From contig NZ_VEWL01000002.1 of assembly GCF_006376685.1 (NCBI RefSeq), forward strand, positions 124,001 through 188,000: a stretch of DNA of 64,000 nucleotides, read 5' to 3'. This stretch comes from Ochrobactrum teleogrylli. Its GTDB lineage: Bacteria > Pseudomonadota > Alphaproteobacteria > Rhizobiales > Rhizobiaceae. Below the pieces are notes generated by a model. The model was not told the origin of the DNA. It did not search any database and saw only the letters and a program-made list of their open reading frames with translations. The translations under genes and the position numbers were made by a program. This document shows, piece by piece, positions 35,899 to 45,628 of this stretch. Each line of letters opens with the position of its first letter. The first letter of the stretch is position 1.

Positions 35899-36208
35899 GG
35901 GAAATCTCCTCAACTAGACTTAACCATCCATCTGATGGAATTCGTATTAGCCAGATCTCCTCAAACCCCAGCTAATAGGGCGAAGCTCTAGCGCAATTTT
36001 AGACCAACGAGAACAGCTTTTCCCATGCTTCTATGGAATAAAGCTATTCGAAATTCTTTTGTCCGTCGAAGTGCATGAAACGGAAAGCTGACGCAGAGTT
36101 TTGGTTCTTTTCGTTCGCGGCTTAATCGCGATCAATCCCACCATCCAGCGCCAAGTAATGAAGGGGGCGTATGAAACGCCCCCTTTTTTGCTCGTCGTGG
36201 AAGCTCCC
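35899..36208. other. Intergenic region with orphan plus-strand terminator
   Basis: This is the spacer between the aminotransferase gene and the repeat behind ilvC. I see no protein gene. A plus-strand intrinsic terminator at 36163-36189 has no annotated plus-strand gene before it, which leaves room for an unannotated small RNA of up to about 250 bases. Confidence 0.4.
36163..36189 (+). terminator. Intrinsic terminator, also behind ilvC
   Basis: An 8-bp stem (GGGGGCGT / ACGCCCCC) with an ATGAA loop is followed by TTTTTT on the plus strand. On the minus strand it follows ilvC and the 144-bp repeat but has only a weak T-tail. Confidence 0.8.
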
Positions 36209-36351
36209 AAAATCAGATGAGATTTTGGTTCTGGTCCGTCGAAAATGGTGCTTTCTGAGAACCGGAGCGGAATGTACTTAAAGGTACATGAGCACCGGAA
36301 GCGGAAGGAAGTGCCATTTGCAGACAGCCAGAACCTCAATATCGCTGATTT

Positions 36352-36352
<1 letters not shown>
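36209..36352. repeat. 144-bp palindromic repeat, copy B (Bru-RS-like)
   Basis: The outer arms are AAAATCAG (36209) and CTGATTTT (36345-36352), the second arms GGTTCTGG / CCAGAACC, and the centre ATGTAC-TTAAAG-GTACAT. Positions 36219-36345 align without gaps to copy A (15901-16027). The arms differ from copy A but remain complementary to each other. The element touches the stop codon of ilvC. Confidence 0.8.
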
Positions 36353-37374
<1,022 letters not shown>

Positions 37375-37427
37375 CTATTCCCTTCGTTTCAGTTTATTCT
37401 CTGGCCTTCTTGCGTCAGCCGATGTGA

Positions 37428-38069
37428 CTAAGCCCCGTACAGAGCGAAAAACTGCTTTGTGGCGCGCCGGGCGTCCCGGATGACCACGTCGTCAGTCAGT
37501 TCCAGCCGGTCGCCCAACAGCAACCGGATTTGCATGTCCCGGACGACGAGCCCGAAGAACGTGCGAAATGCTTCATCGATATCGTCGAAAGCCAGCAGCT
37601 TGGCTTCCATCCCCATTTCAAGGATCGGCTTCAGGCGCTTGGCCATGGCCACCGGCCCGTTGGAGAGAACGATATCGCCCAGCGCCGACTTGCCCGATGC
37701 CGCATGGCTGACAGCCAGACGGTTAAGCGCGATCGACGTGCGGCCCGAAAGCACCAGCAGCCAGTCGCGGGCAAAGTGTTCCAGGCTTGAAAACAGCGAT
37801 TCCGCGTCAAGCTTCTCGCGCGCCAGCGGCACAACGCGAACCTTGGAGGCCTGCCAGCGAACCATCGCCGTCAGAAGACCGTCACGGTCGCCAAACCATT
37901 TATAGAGGCTTTCCTTGGAGCAATTGGCGGCACGCGCAATGCTCGCCGTCGTCAAAGCGCGGTCTCCGCCTTCGACAAGAAGGCGCAACGCCTGCTCCAG
38001 AACATCGTTCTGACGCGGCGAAAGAGCCTGCTGCTTTTGAGCCTGCAATTCGTCGCTACCATCAGTCAC
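37428..38069 (-). CDS. TetR/AcrR family transcriptional regulator upstream of ilvC
   Basis: The 213-residue protein has an N-terminal helix-turn-helix (LEQALRLLVEGGDRALTTASIARAANCSKESLYKWFGDRDGLLTAMV, residues about 24-70) and a helical ligand domain. It starts at a GTG (38069) with AGGAGG nine bases upstream. Immediately before the ribosome site lies a perfect 14-base palindrome, the likely operator, so it probably represses itself. It is transcribed toward ilvC with 56 bases between, so it could affect ilvC, but this is inference. The ligand is unknown. Confidence 0.9.
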   Translation of the reverse strand: MTDGSDELQAQKQQALSPRQNDVLEQALRLLVEGGDRALTTASIARAANCSKESLYKWFGDRDGLLTAMVRWQASKVRVVPLAREKLDAESLFSSLEHFARDWLLVLSGRTSIALNRLAVSHAASGKSALGDIVLSNGPVAMAKRLKPILEMGMEAKLLAFDDIDEAFRTFFGLVVRDMQIRLLLGDRLELTDDVVIRDARRATKQFFALYGA

Positions 38070-38087
38070 GGGGCACTTCCTCCTCTT

Positions 38088-38101
38088 GTACCGTACGGTA
38101 C
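38088..38101. promoter_or_regulatory. Probable TetR operator
   Basis: GTACCGTACGGTAC is a perfect palindrome inside the repeat-rich stretch TGTACCGTACGGTACGGTTCC. It is 19 bases upstream of the TetR start codon at 38069, next to its ribosome site, where binding would block transcription. Confidence 0.7.
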
Positions 38102-38250
38102 GGTTCCCATTCTATTAGCCCTTGCCGCATAGGCGGTCAAGCGGGATTTTTTAAAAATTCGGATGGTAAGGCGTGTACTAAAGATGCCGTTGCCGATAGC
38201 GCGATTGAACTATGTATTTGCGCAAAAATAGTGGGAAAAACAAACAATTA

Positions 38251-38286
38251 GGGCGTCATCCGGAATCAAATTCTCAGATAACGCCC
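38251..38286 (-). terminator. Terminator of kup
   Basis: Minus-strand arms GGGCGTTATC / GATGACGCCC (one wobble pair) enclose a 16-base loop containing TTTGATTC. The tail AATTGTTTGTTTTTCCC follows. It is 35 bases after the kup stop codon. Confidence 0.8.
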
Positions 38287-38320
38287 TGATAAAACACGGT
38301 CTGTTAAAGCGAATTCCCGA

Positions 38321-40300
38321 TCAGATATTCACCTGCGTACCGATTTCGACCACGCGTCCGGTTGGAATCTGGAAATATTCGGTCGCGTCCGACGCCGTGC
38401 GCGCCAACAGGATAAACAGCTTGTCCTGCCACAGAGGCATGCCGGAATGCACCGAAGCCTTGAGCGAACGGCGCGACAGGAAGAACGAGGTCGTCATGAT
38501 GTCGAACTTCCAGCCAAGCTTGCGGCAAAGGCCAAGCGCGCGCGGAATATTCGGCTGCTGCATATAGCCGAACTTCAGCGTCACCTGCATAAAGCGCTCG
38601 TTATATTGCGAGACACGCGCGCGGTCTGCGCTGGAGACCCACGGCTTCGAAGCGGTCACGACGGTCAGGATGACATTGTTCTGATGGAGCACCTTATAAT
38701 GCTTCAGACTGTGCATCAGCGCGGTTGGCGCACTTTTCGGGTCGCCCGTCAGGAAGACAGCCGTTCCCGGCACAATCGTTGGCGGGCGCTTGGCCATTTG
38801 CTCGACGATGAGATCGAGCGGCACTTCGCCCTTGCGTGTCTTGAGGAACAGGTGCCGGGTGCCGCGCACCCATGTCCACATGATGAGCACAAGCACTGCG
38901 GCAATGCCGATAGAAGCCCAACCGCCTTCATGCACCTTGATGATGTTGGCGCTGAAGAACATGATGTCGATCAGCAGGAAACCGAGCATCAAAGGCAGCG
39001 CACGACTGACCTGCCAATTCCAGATCCGCGTCATGACAATATAGAGCAGCACGGTCGTCACCAGCATGTTGCCGGTCACTGCGATACCATAGGCTGCGGC
39101 CAGATTGGTCGACTTCTCAAAGCCCAGCACCAGAATGACCACGGTCAGGCCGAGCAGCAGATTGACACGCGGGATATAGATCTGCCCGTGCAGCTTCTCC
39201 GACGTGTGCTGAATTTCAAGGCGTGGCAGAATGTTGAGCTGCACCGCCTGCCGCGCCACGGAAAAGGCACCGGTGATAACGGCCTGACTGGCGATCACCG
39301 TTGCTGCCGTCGCCAGCAGCACCATCGGCAGCAGCGCGAAATTCGGCAGCATCTGGAAGAACGGCAATGCCGCTGCTTCGCCATGCGACAGGATGAAGGC
39401 GGCCTGTCCAAAATAATTCAGCACCAGACATGGAAACACGATCCACAGCCAGGCGCGCACGATGGGCTTGCGCCCGAAATGGCCAAGATCGGCATAGAGC
39501 GCTTCGGCACCCGTCATGGCGAGGAAAACCGCGCCAACGGTGATGAAGGCAATACCGGGGCTAATGGCCAGAAAGCGCACTGCATAATAGGGATTGAGCG
39601 CATAAATGACGGTTGGATCGTCGAATATGTGCCAGAGGCCCGACGCGCCCAGCGCCAGAAACCAGATCGCCATGATCGGCCCGAACACGATGGCAACCTT
39701 GCCGGTGCCGAGCTTTTGTACCGAAAACAGCGTCACAAGGATGACGACCGTAATGGGCACCACGAAAGGCGTGAGGCTGGGCGCGACGATTTCCAGGCCT
39801 TCCATCGCGGAAAGCACGGAAATGGCAGGCGTAATCACGGCATCGCCAAAGAACAGCGCTGCGCCGCATATACCTACGGCCAGAATGAGATTGGGACGTC
39901 CTTTCAGAGCGCCGCGCACCAGCGCCATCAGCGATAGGATGCCGCCTTCGCCGTTATTATCGGCCCGCAGCACGAACAGGACATATTTGATCGTGACAAC
40001 CAGCGTCAGCGCCCAGAATATCAGCGAGACGACGCCGAGAATATCCGGACGCGACAGGACGCCGTCAGAGGCCGCCGTGTGCAGCGCCTCACGAAAAGCG
40101 TAGATCGGGCTGGTGCCGATATCGCCATAGACCACACCGAGCGCGCCCAAGACCAGCGTCTTCATGCTGTCGCTGTGATGGTCGTTTTCTTCCCCGATAT
40201 ATCCGGTTTCAGCGCCAACACCGCCAACAAGCGGCGTGACCGCCGCATCCGGCGCGGAGGATTGCGATTGCGCGTTCTGGCCGTTCAGCTCGTCGCTCAT
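38321..40300 (-). CDS. kup: Low-affinity potassium transporter Kup
   Basis: The 659-residue inner-membrane protein has twelve membrane helices and a cytoplasmic C-terminal domain. The family start LVLGALGVVYGDIGTSPIYAFREAL lies at residues about 49-73, after a 45-residue polar N-terminus, and FFGDAVITPAISVLSAMEGLEI lies near 150. The C-terminus ends with a beta-rich segment (TEYFQIPTGRVVEIGTQVNI). Kup takes up potassium with protons and matters mostly at low pH. It is monocistronic with its own terminator. Confidence 0.95.
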   Translation of the reverse strand: MSDELNGQNAQSQSSAPDAAVTPLVGGVGAETGYIGEENDHHSDSMKTLVLGALGVVYGDIGTSPIYAFREALHTAASDGVLSRPDILGVVSLIFWALTLVVTIKYVLFVLRADNNGEGGILSLMALVRGALKGRPNLILAVGICGAALFFGDAVITPAISVLSAMEGLEIVAPSLTPFVVPITVVILVTLFSVQKLGTGKVAIVFGPIMAIWFLALGASGLWHIFDDPTVIYALNPYYAVRFLAISPGIAFITVGAVFLAMTGAEALYADLGHFGRKPIVRAWLWIVFPCLVLNYFGQAAFILSHGEAAALPFFQMLPNFALLPMVLLATAATVIASQAVITGAFSVARQAVQLNILPRLEIQHTSEKLHGQIYIPRVNLLLGLTVVILVLGFEKSTNLAAAYGIAVTGNMLVTTVLLYIVMTRIWNWQVSRALPLMLGFLLIDIMFFSANIIKVHEGGWASIGIAAVLVLIMWTWVRGTRHLFLKTRKGEVPLDLIVEQMAKRPPTIVPGTAVFLTGDPKSAPTALMHSLKHYKVLHQNNVILTVVTASKPWVSSADRARVSQYNERFMQVTLKFGYMQQPNIPRALGLCRKLGWKFDIMTTSFFLSRRSLKASVHSGMPLWQDKLFILLARTASDATEYFQIPTGRVVEIGTQVNI

Positions 40301-40683
40301 TTGCCGACACCTCGCAACATCCTGAAATCATTCTGGCTGGAAATCATACTGTGTGGAGTCCACTCACAGGTACACCCGCAAAAGATTGCGGATTGCAACA
40401 ACCGTGCCGCATCTTTGCCCCAATCCGGTTCAAACATCATCACCGAACCGAGCGGTGCATACGCGCTGCTCCGATGATGCCCCGAAGGCAAAGCACGCCG
40501 GGGCACTTCGATGTGGAATGCGGATTTCGGAAAACCGTATCAATGCTTCCCTCATACGTCCCTGCGCGCTCCTGACGCGGATGAACCAGCCGCGGACGCC
40601 TATAGCTTGTTGAGCTTTGGCACAAATGCGCTTTTCGCAAAGCTCAGGTCAAAGCTATGCATTTTGCGCATTGAACGTGCCAA
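40301..40683. other. Intergenic region between pdxJ and kup
   Basis: It includes the hairpin TGCCCCG / CGGGGCA at 40478-40505 and the kup promoter region. No credible gene or known riboswitch is visible. Frames here overlap on both strands without ribosome sites. Confidence 0.4.
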
Positions 40684-41424
40684 TTACCCAGCCAAAGCAG
40701 CGTTAAAACGTCCCACTGTCGCCGCCATACCATACGTCAAAGCGTCCGCCGTCAATCCATGTCCGATGGAAACTTCTTTCAATTGTGGAATGCGTTTGAC
40801 CAGTGCCGGGAGATTTTCGACCGTCAGATCGTGACCGGCATTGATTTCAAGACCGAGCGCCGTTGCGGCATCCGAGGCCTTGCCAACACGGTCCAGCTCG
40901 CGCGCTGCCGCTGCCGGATCGTCATAGGTCGCGCCATAAGGACCGGTATAGAATTCCAGCCGGTCAGCGCCGATGGCCTTGGCCTTTTCATAACCCAGCG
41001 GATCGGGATCGGCGAACAGCGAAACGCGCATGCCGCCCTTCTTCAACCGCGCCACGATGGGCGCCAGATAATCGGCCTTGGACAGGAAATCCCAGCCGTG
41101 GTCGGAAGTGGCCTGTGTCGGATCATCCGGCACCAGCGTCACCTGTTCCGGCTGGTGCTTTTCCACCAGATCGAGGAAGGCCTCGCTTGGAAAGCCTTCA
41201 ATATTGAATTCGGCCTGCGGAAATTCATCATCGATCAATGCACGAATATCGCCAAGATCGGAAAAGCGGATGTGGCGCTGGTCCGGGCGCGGATGCACCG
41301 TCAATCCTGCCGCCCCCGCCGCGAGTGCAATTCGCCCGAGACCGGTGACGCTCGGCCAGGGCAGATCGCGACGGTTACGTAGCATGGCGATGGCATTGAG
41401 ATTGACAGATAATTTCGCAGGCAT
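40684..41424 (-). CDS. pdxJ: Pyridoxine 5'-phosphate synthase
   Basis: The 246-residue TIM-barrel enzyme starts [17 protein letters not shown] and contains [18 protein letters not shown] (residues about 37-54), [29 protein letters not shown] and [15 protein letters not shown], all PdxJ signatures. It joins 3-amino-2-oxopropyl phosphate with deoxyxylulose 5-phosphate in the last step of pyridoxine phosphate synthesis. Histidine in TVHPRPD and glutamate in EFNIEG fit the active site. Start at 41424 has GGGAG about 10 bases upstream. The frame continues upstream without protein character. It is monocistronic. Confidence 0.96.
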   Translation of the reverse strand: MPAKLSVNLNAIAMLRNRRDLPWPSVTGLGRIALAAGAAGLTVHPRPDQRHIRFSDLGDIRALIDDEFPQAEFNIEGFPSEAFLDLVEKHQPEQVTLVPDDPTQATSDHGWDFLSKADYLAPIVARLKKGGMRVSLFADPDPLGYEKAKAIGADRLEFYTGPYGATYDDPAAAARELDRVGKASDAATALGLEINAGHDLTVENLPALVKRIPQLKEVSIGHGLTADALTYGMAATVGRFNAALAG

Positions 41425-41761
41425 GGAGGCATTTCTCCCATGATCGGTTTTCGCTTTAGAGCCTGTTCCAAAAGCCGTCCTGTGTGGCTGCAAATGCCGA
41501 TTTTCACCATTTTTGCACACACATGCCGCTTTTTGAGTCAGGCTCTTATATCGCCCGCCGCAGGAAAGTGTGAGTGTTTTCCCGTCGCACCTGATGACCC
41601 ATCCCCAAATGTTGCCGTTTCCCGTCTTTGGAGCATAGGCCAAGCTATTCCTTGCCGAATTTGGAACAACAATCCGCAACCTTTCGCCCGGTTTGGACGT
41701 TTGAATCCTGTCCCGACAGGGCACGAATTGACGATTGGTCATAGAAGACGCTTGGAGACCG
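41425..41761. other. Divergent spacer with long inverted repeat
   Basis: The spacer lies between pdxJ and the STAS gene. It contains AGAGCCTG (41458-41465) and CAGGCTCT (41539-41546) as arms of a 90-base inverted repeat with AAAAGCC / CGCTTTTT inside. No gene is visible. It resembles the TTAGAGC-type palindrome at 12854 in its outer sequence. Confidence 0.45.
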
Positions 41762-42163
41762 ATGATGCGCAATGAGGACATCCCCGTCGTCCGCCGCATT
41801 CCCACGGACCGGAATGATGTATTCGCCTTTGCCATTGAAGGGCATTTGGACGATTCATCGCTGGAGAACCTTTATGGGCTGCTCGACGCAGCCTATGAGC
41901 AATATGACGAGATTGATCTGCTGATCCGCCTGACCGGCTATGAGGGCGTGGACTGGACCGCGGCTTTTTCCGAAAGCATGCTTTCAATGCGCTCAAAATC
42001 GCTCAAGCATCTGCGCCGCTATGCGATTGTCGGCGGTCCATTATGGATACAGGCCAGCATCACCCTGATGCAGCCCTTCCTCTCGATAGAAATGCGCTCC
42101 TTCGAAGCCGACGAAGAACAGGACGCATGGGAGTGGCTGAGCGCCAAACCAATTGAAAGCTGA
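41762..42163 (+). CDS. SpoIIAA-like STAS domain protein
   Basis: The 133-residue cytoplasmic protein matches the SpoIIAA-like (DUF3478) STAS family. A short N-terminus leads into [52 protein letters not shown], followed by [22 protein letters not shown] and a C-terminal DAWEWL. Relatives bind lipids or act as anti-sigma antagonist-like modules, but no partner kinase is nearby. GGAG lies just before ATG codons at 41762 and 41765. Its stop abuts the stop of the convergent helicase gene, leaving no terminator. Confidence 0.8.
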   Translation: MMRNEDIPVVRRIPTDRNDVFAFAIEGHLDDSSLENLYGLLDAAYEQYDEIDLLIRLTGYEGVDWTAAFSESMLSMRSKSLKHLRRYAIVGGPLWIQASITLMQPFLSIEMRSFEADEEQDAWEWLSAKPIES

Positions 42164-43285
42164 TTATTTTACAATCGTCAGGCGTTCTGCTGCACGGGTA
42201 ATGGCCGTATAGAGCCAGCGCTCGCGCGTATCGCGAAAAGCATAGCTTTCATCGAACAATACCACATCATCCCACTGCGAACCTTGAGCCTTGTGCACCG
42301 TCAGGGCATAGCCATAGTCGAAGTCGTCGTAACGCTTCTTGGTCTGCCACGGAATTTCGCTGTCCGGGTCCTCGAACTGCGCCTTCAAAAGCTTGATCTT
42401 GGCAACGCCGCGATCATCGTCTTCCGGCGCAACCAGCAGATTGATCCCGGGCTTCACGGTTTCCTTGGATGAGGTCATGACCTTCCAAAGTGACCCGTTG
42501 AGCAGGCCCTTGGCCGGATCGTTGCGCAGGCAGACCAGCTTGTCACCCGCCTGCGGATAATCCGCCGTAAAGCCCTTCAGCTCGCGCAGGCGCTGGTTAT
42601 AACGCCGCCGCGTGCGATTGGTGCCGACAAGCACCTGATCGGCCTTCAAAACCATGTCCTGATTGACTTCGTTCTTGCTGATGACCTTTGCCGCGCCGTG
42701 ATCGCCATAGGGCAGCTCGCGCCCTTCGCGCACGTCAAGCGCCATGCGGATAATCGGATTGTCCTGCGCCTGACGGTGAATTTCGGTGAGCAGATAGTTC
42801 GGCTCATGCTCGGTAAAGAACCCACCGCCGGAAATCGGCGGCAACTGGCCCGGATCGCCCAGCACAAGGATCGGCGTTCCGAAGCTCATGAGATCGCGCC
42901 CAAGCGCTTCATCGACCATCGAACATTCGTCCACCACGATCATCGCCGCCTTGGCGACCGGGCTTTGCCGGTTGAGCGAGAATGTCGGCGCGATGGACGT
43001 CTTGCCTGTCGTCTCGTCCTCAACGGCTTCCTCGCCACGCGGACGATAGATCAGCGAATGCAGCGTGCGCGCATTACTGGCGCCCTTGGAACGCAAAACC
43101 TGCGCGGCCTTGCCGGTAAAGGCGGCAAACTGCACATCGCCATCGACATGTTCCGCGAAATAGCGCGCCAGTGTCGTCTTGCCCGTTCCGGCATAACCGA
43201 ACAACCTGAAAATGGGACTGCGTCCGTCTTTCAGCCATTGTCCGACGGCCTTGAGCGCCTGATCCTGTTCCGGTGAAAACTGCAT
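42164..43285 (-). CDS. RecD/Dda-like ATP-dependent DNA helicase (superfamily 1)
   Basis: The 373-residue protein has Walker A GYAGTGKTT (residues about 30-38), motif Ia FTGKAAQVLRSKG, Walker B IVVDECSMVDE, motif III VLGDPGQLPPI, and the late motifs YALTVHKAQGSQWDDVVLF and LYTAITRAAERLTIVK. These define a UvrD/RecD-type SF1 helicase. The short length, without the extra domains of RecD2, is like phage T4 Dda. It probably moves 5' to 3' on single-stranded DNA and acts in repair or replication restart. It stands alone. Confidence 0.9.
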   Translation of the reverse strand: MQFSPEQDQALKAVGQWLKDGRSPIFRLFGYAGTGKTTLARYFAEHVDGDVQFAAFTGKAAQVLRSKGASNARTLHSLIYRPRGEEAVEDETTGKTSIAPTFSLNRQSPVAKAAMIVVDECSMVDEALGRDLMSFGTPILVLGDPGQLPPISGGGFFTEHEPNYLLTEIHRQAQDNPIIRMALDVREGRELPYGDHGAAKVISKNEVNQDMVLKADQVLVGTNRTRRRYNQRLRELKGFTADYPQAGDKLVCLRNDPAKGLLNGSLWKVMTSSKETVKPGINLLVAPEDDDRGVAKIKLLKAQFEDPDSEIPWQTKKRYDDFDYGYALTVHKAQGSQWDDVVLFDESYAFRDTRERWLYTAITRAAERLTIVK

Positions 43286-43333
43286 GGCTCTTTCAGACAG
43301 GATTCGCGACCCGAAAACAAGATCAAACCGTGA

Positions 43334-44302
43334 TCAAACAGCCGTATTAAGCAGAGCCGTATAGCGGGAGAGGTCGACATTGCCGCCGCTGACGATCACA
43401 CCGACGCGCTTTCCGCGCAGTTGATCCGCCATCTGGCGGGCGCCGGCGAAAGCCAGACAACCCGTCGGCTCGACCACCAGTTTCATCTGACGAGCAAAGA
43501 ACTTCATGCCGTCGACAAGGGCCTGATCGCTAACGGCCAGAACATCCGTGACCTTCTCGCGGATGATGGCAAAGGTCAGGTCGCCCGGCGCCTGCGTCTG
43601 CGCACCGTCGGCCAGCGTCTGCGGCGTGTCGATGCGCACAATTTTGCCCGCCCGCAAGGATTGCTGGACATCATTCCCCGCTTCCGGCTCGACACCATAA
43701 ACGGCGCAATCAGGCGAAAGCGCCTTGGCGGCCAGCGCCGATCCGGCAATCAACCCACCACCGCCGACGCAGACGAACAGCGCGTCAAGCGGCCCGACCT
43801 CCTCGATCAGCTCCTTGGTCGCGGTGCCCTGCCCGGCAATGATATGCGGGTGGTTATAGGGTGGAATCAGGGTGAGACCGCCCTCCTCCGCCAGACGGTT
43901 CGTCAGGGCGTCACGGTCATCCTTATACCGATTGAAGGTGATGACATTGGCGCCATAGCCGCGCGTTGCTTCCAACTTCGACTGCGGCGCATCTTCCGGC
44001 ATCAATATGGTGGCGGAAATGCCAAGCAGCTTTGCCGACAAGGCCACCGCCTGCGCATGATTGCCCGACGAAAACGCAATCACGCCGCGCTTCTTTTGCT
44101 CGTCGCTGAAACGGGTAAGCGCATTGAACGCTCCGCGAAACTTGAACGCACCGATGCGCTGAAGATTTTCGGCCTTGAAAAAGAATTGTGCGCCGGTCTC
44201 GGCATCGAGCGCCGCAGAGGTCAGAACCGGTGTGCGAAGCGCATGGCCCTCGATCTGTCCGGCGGCGGAAACCACATCGTCATAGGTAGGAAGTGCACGC
44301 AT
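43334..44302 (-). CDS. Threonine/serine dehydratase
   Basis: The 322-residue fold-type II PLP enzyme has FKFRGAFNALTRF (PLP Lys at about residue 54), SSGNHAQAVALSAKLLG near 80, and the phosphate-binding loop CVGGGGLIAG near 178. It ends with a closing GGNVD. It lacks the C-terminal regulatory domain of biosynthetic IlvA, so it is the catabolic or general type that deaminates L-threonine or serine to 2-oxo acids. Some such proteins are hydroxyaspartate dehydratases or racemases, which sequence alone cannot exclude. A LysE-type exporter gene follows after 18 bases and is likely cotranscribed. Confidence 0.9.
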   Translation of the reverse strand: MRALPTYDDVVSAAGQIEGHALRTPVLTSAALDAETGAQFFFKAENLQRIGAFKFRGAFNALTRFSDEQKKRGVIAFSSGNHAQAVALSAKLLGISATILMPEDAPQSKLEATRGYGANVITFNRYKDDRDALTNRLAEEGGLTLIPPYNHPHIIAGQGTATKELIEEVGPLDALFVCVGGGGLIAGSALAAKALSPDCAVYGVEPEAGNDVQQSLRAGKIVRIDTPQTLADGAQTQAPGDLTFAIIREKVTDVLAVSDQALVDGMKFFARQMKLVVEPTGCLAFAGARQMADQLRGKRVGVIVSGGNVDLSRYTALLNTAV

Positions 44303-44320
44303 TTTGATGCTCCGATTGAG

Positions 44321-44920
44321 CTACTTCAGCATCGGCCAGAGGCTCGCGATCAGCAGCAAAGCCATAAAGATATTGAACCATTTGAGCCGCACCGGATCAT
44401 CCAGCCAGTTGCGCAGCAACATGCCAAAGCCTGCCCAGACCGACACGCTCGGCAGGTTGACCAGCGTGAAGGCAACGCTCACCAGCGACACGGCCAGATA
44501 GTAATTGTCATGCGTGGCATAGGTGGCAATGCCGGTGACGGCCATCACCCACGCCTTGGGATTGACCCATTGGAAGGCTGCCGCCTGCATGAACGTCATC
44601 GGCTTGCCATCACCAGTACCCTTCGCTTCACCGATCGAACGCGACATTGCGATTTTCCATGCCAGATAGAGCATGTAAGCGCCGCCCGCGAATTTCAGGC
44701 TGGTGTAGAAGGCTGGCACCGTTTCAAGCAGCACGCCAAGACCGAAGCCAACGGCCAGAAGCAGGCCGAAAAACCCGACACCGATACCCAGCATATGCGG
44801 GATCGTGCGCCGAAAGCCAAAATTAACCCCCGATGCCAGCAGCATTAGATTGTTCGGCCCCGGTGTGATGGAAGACACAAAAGCGAAGGCGATCAGCGCC
44901 AAAAATATTTCGACAGACAT
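44321..44920 (-). CDS. LysE/RhtB family amino-acid exporter
   Basis: The 199-residue membrane protein has six helices and the family signature SSITPGPNNLMLLASGVNFGFRRTIPHMLGI near residues 14-44. LAWKIAMS lies near 76 and FQWVNPKAWVMAVTGIATY near 105. LysE/RhtB proteins export amino acids such as threonine, homoserine or lysine. Because it follows a threonine/serine dehydratase gene, a hydroxy amino acid is a plausible substrate (inference). I chose the ATG at 44920 over a GTG 24 bases upstream. A terminator for ilvH lies before it. Confidence 0.9.
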   Translation of the reverse strand: MSVEIFLALIAFAFVSSITPGPNNLMLLASGVNFGFRRTIPHMLGIGVGFFGLLLAVGFGLGVLLETVPAFYTSLKFAGGAYMLYLAWKIAMSRSIGEAKGTGDGKPMTFMQAAAFQWVNPKAWVMAVTGIATYATHDNYYLAVSLVSVAFTLVNLPSVSVWAGFGMLLRNWLDDPVRLKWFNIFMALLLIASLWPMLK

Positions 44921-44959
44921 GTGATGAACCCGATTTACCCGCACAAATTAGCTCAATAA

Positions 44960-44993
44960 AAAACCGGCACAATCGAAACATTGTGCCGGTTTT
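44960..44993 (-). terminator. Intrinsic terminator of ilvI-ilvH
   Basis: A 14-bp stem (AAAACCGGCACAAT / ATTGTGCCGGTTTT) with a CGAAAC loop is followed by a T-run on the minus strand. It is 44 bases after the ilvH stop. Confidence 0.92.
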
Positions 44994-45037
44994 AAACCTT
45001 ATTGTATCGATCCCTGCCCTTGGCAGAGACGTTGCAC

Positions 45038-45610
45038 TTACATGCCTTCAGGACCACGATTCATCGCCGCGACGCCCGTGCGGCAGATTTCCACGAGGCC
45101 GAGCGGTTTCATGATCAGGATAAACTGGTCGATCTTCGCGGTCTTGCCGGTGATCTCCAGAATGAAATGATCCGTCGTCGCATCGACCACCTTGGCCTTG
45201 AACGCATCGGCGAGACGCAGCGTTTCGGCGCGGGCTTCACCCTTGCCAGCCACTTTCACCAGCGCCAGCTCGCGCTCGATCGGGCGATCATGCCCGAGTT
45301 CGCTCGCACGGTGGCTGAGATCAACCACGCGGTGAACCGGAACGATGCGCGCCAGCTGGTGGCGGATCTGGTCAAGCACGTGCGGTGTACCACGCGTCAC
45401 AATGGTAATACGCGAAAGGTGCTTTTCGTGCTCGGTTTCCGAAACCGTCAGACTTTCAATGTTGTAGCCGCGACCGGAAAACAATCCGATCACACGGGCA
45501 AGGACACCCGGCTCGTTATCGACGAGGACGGCAAGCGTATGGGTTTCCGGGGTCTGGGTCTCGGCCGCGATGAAGTAGGCCGATCCGGAAGCTAGGTTCT
45601 GTGCATTCAT
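45038..45610 (-). CDS. ilvH: Acetolactate synthase small subunit
   Basis: The 190-residue regulatory subunit has an N-terminal ACT domain (HTLAVLVDNEPGVLARVIGLFSGRGYNIESLTVSETEHEKHLSRITIVTRG, residues about 24-74) with the valine-binding glycine-rich loop. The C-terminal domain (ELALVKVAGKGEARAETLRLADAFKAKVVDATTDHFILEITG) activates the catalytic subunit. It confers feedback inhibition by valine. GGAGG lies 10 bases before the ATG, and it begins 18 bases after ilvI in the same operon. The N-terminus is about 20 residues longer than in E. coli. Confidence 0.97.
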   Translation of the reverse strand: MNAQNLASGSAYFIAAETQTPETHTLAVLVDNEPGVLARVIGLFSGRGYNIESLTVSETEHEKHLSRITIVTRGTPHVLDQIRHQLARIVPVHRVVDLSHRASELGHDRPIERELALVKVAGKGEARAETLRLADAFKAKVVDATTDHFILEITGKTAKIDQFILIMKPLGLVEICRTGVAAMNRGPEGM

Positions 45611-45628
45611 GATTTCAAATCCTCCGGA

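Noticed and set aside
36031-36339. 102-codon minus-strand frame
   Set aside because: It runs through the terminator hairpin and most of the 144-bp repeat, so it is not a gene.
38447-39937. 496-codon plus-strand frame opposite kup
   Set aside because: It is an antisense shadow rich in His, Gln and Arg, with no ribosome site and no recognisable domain.
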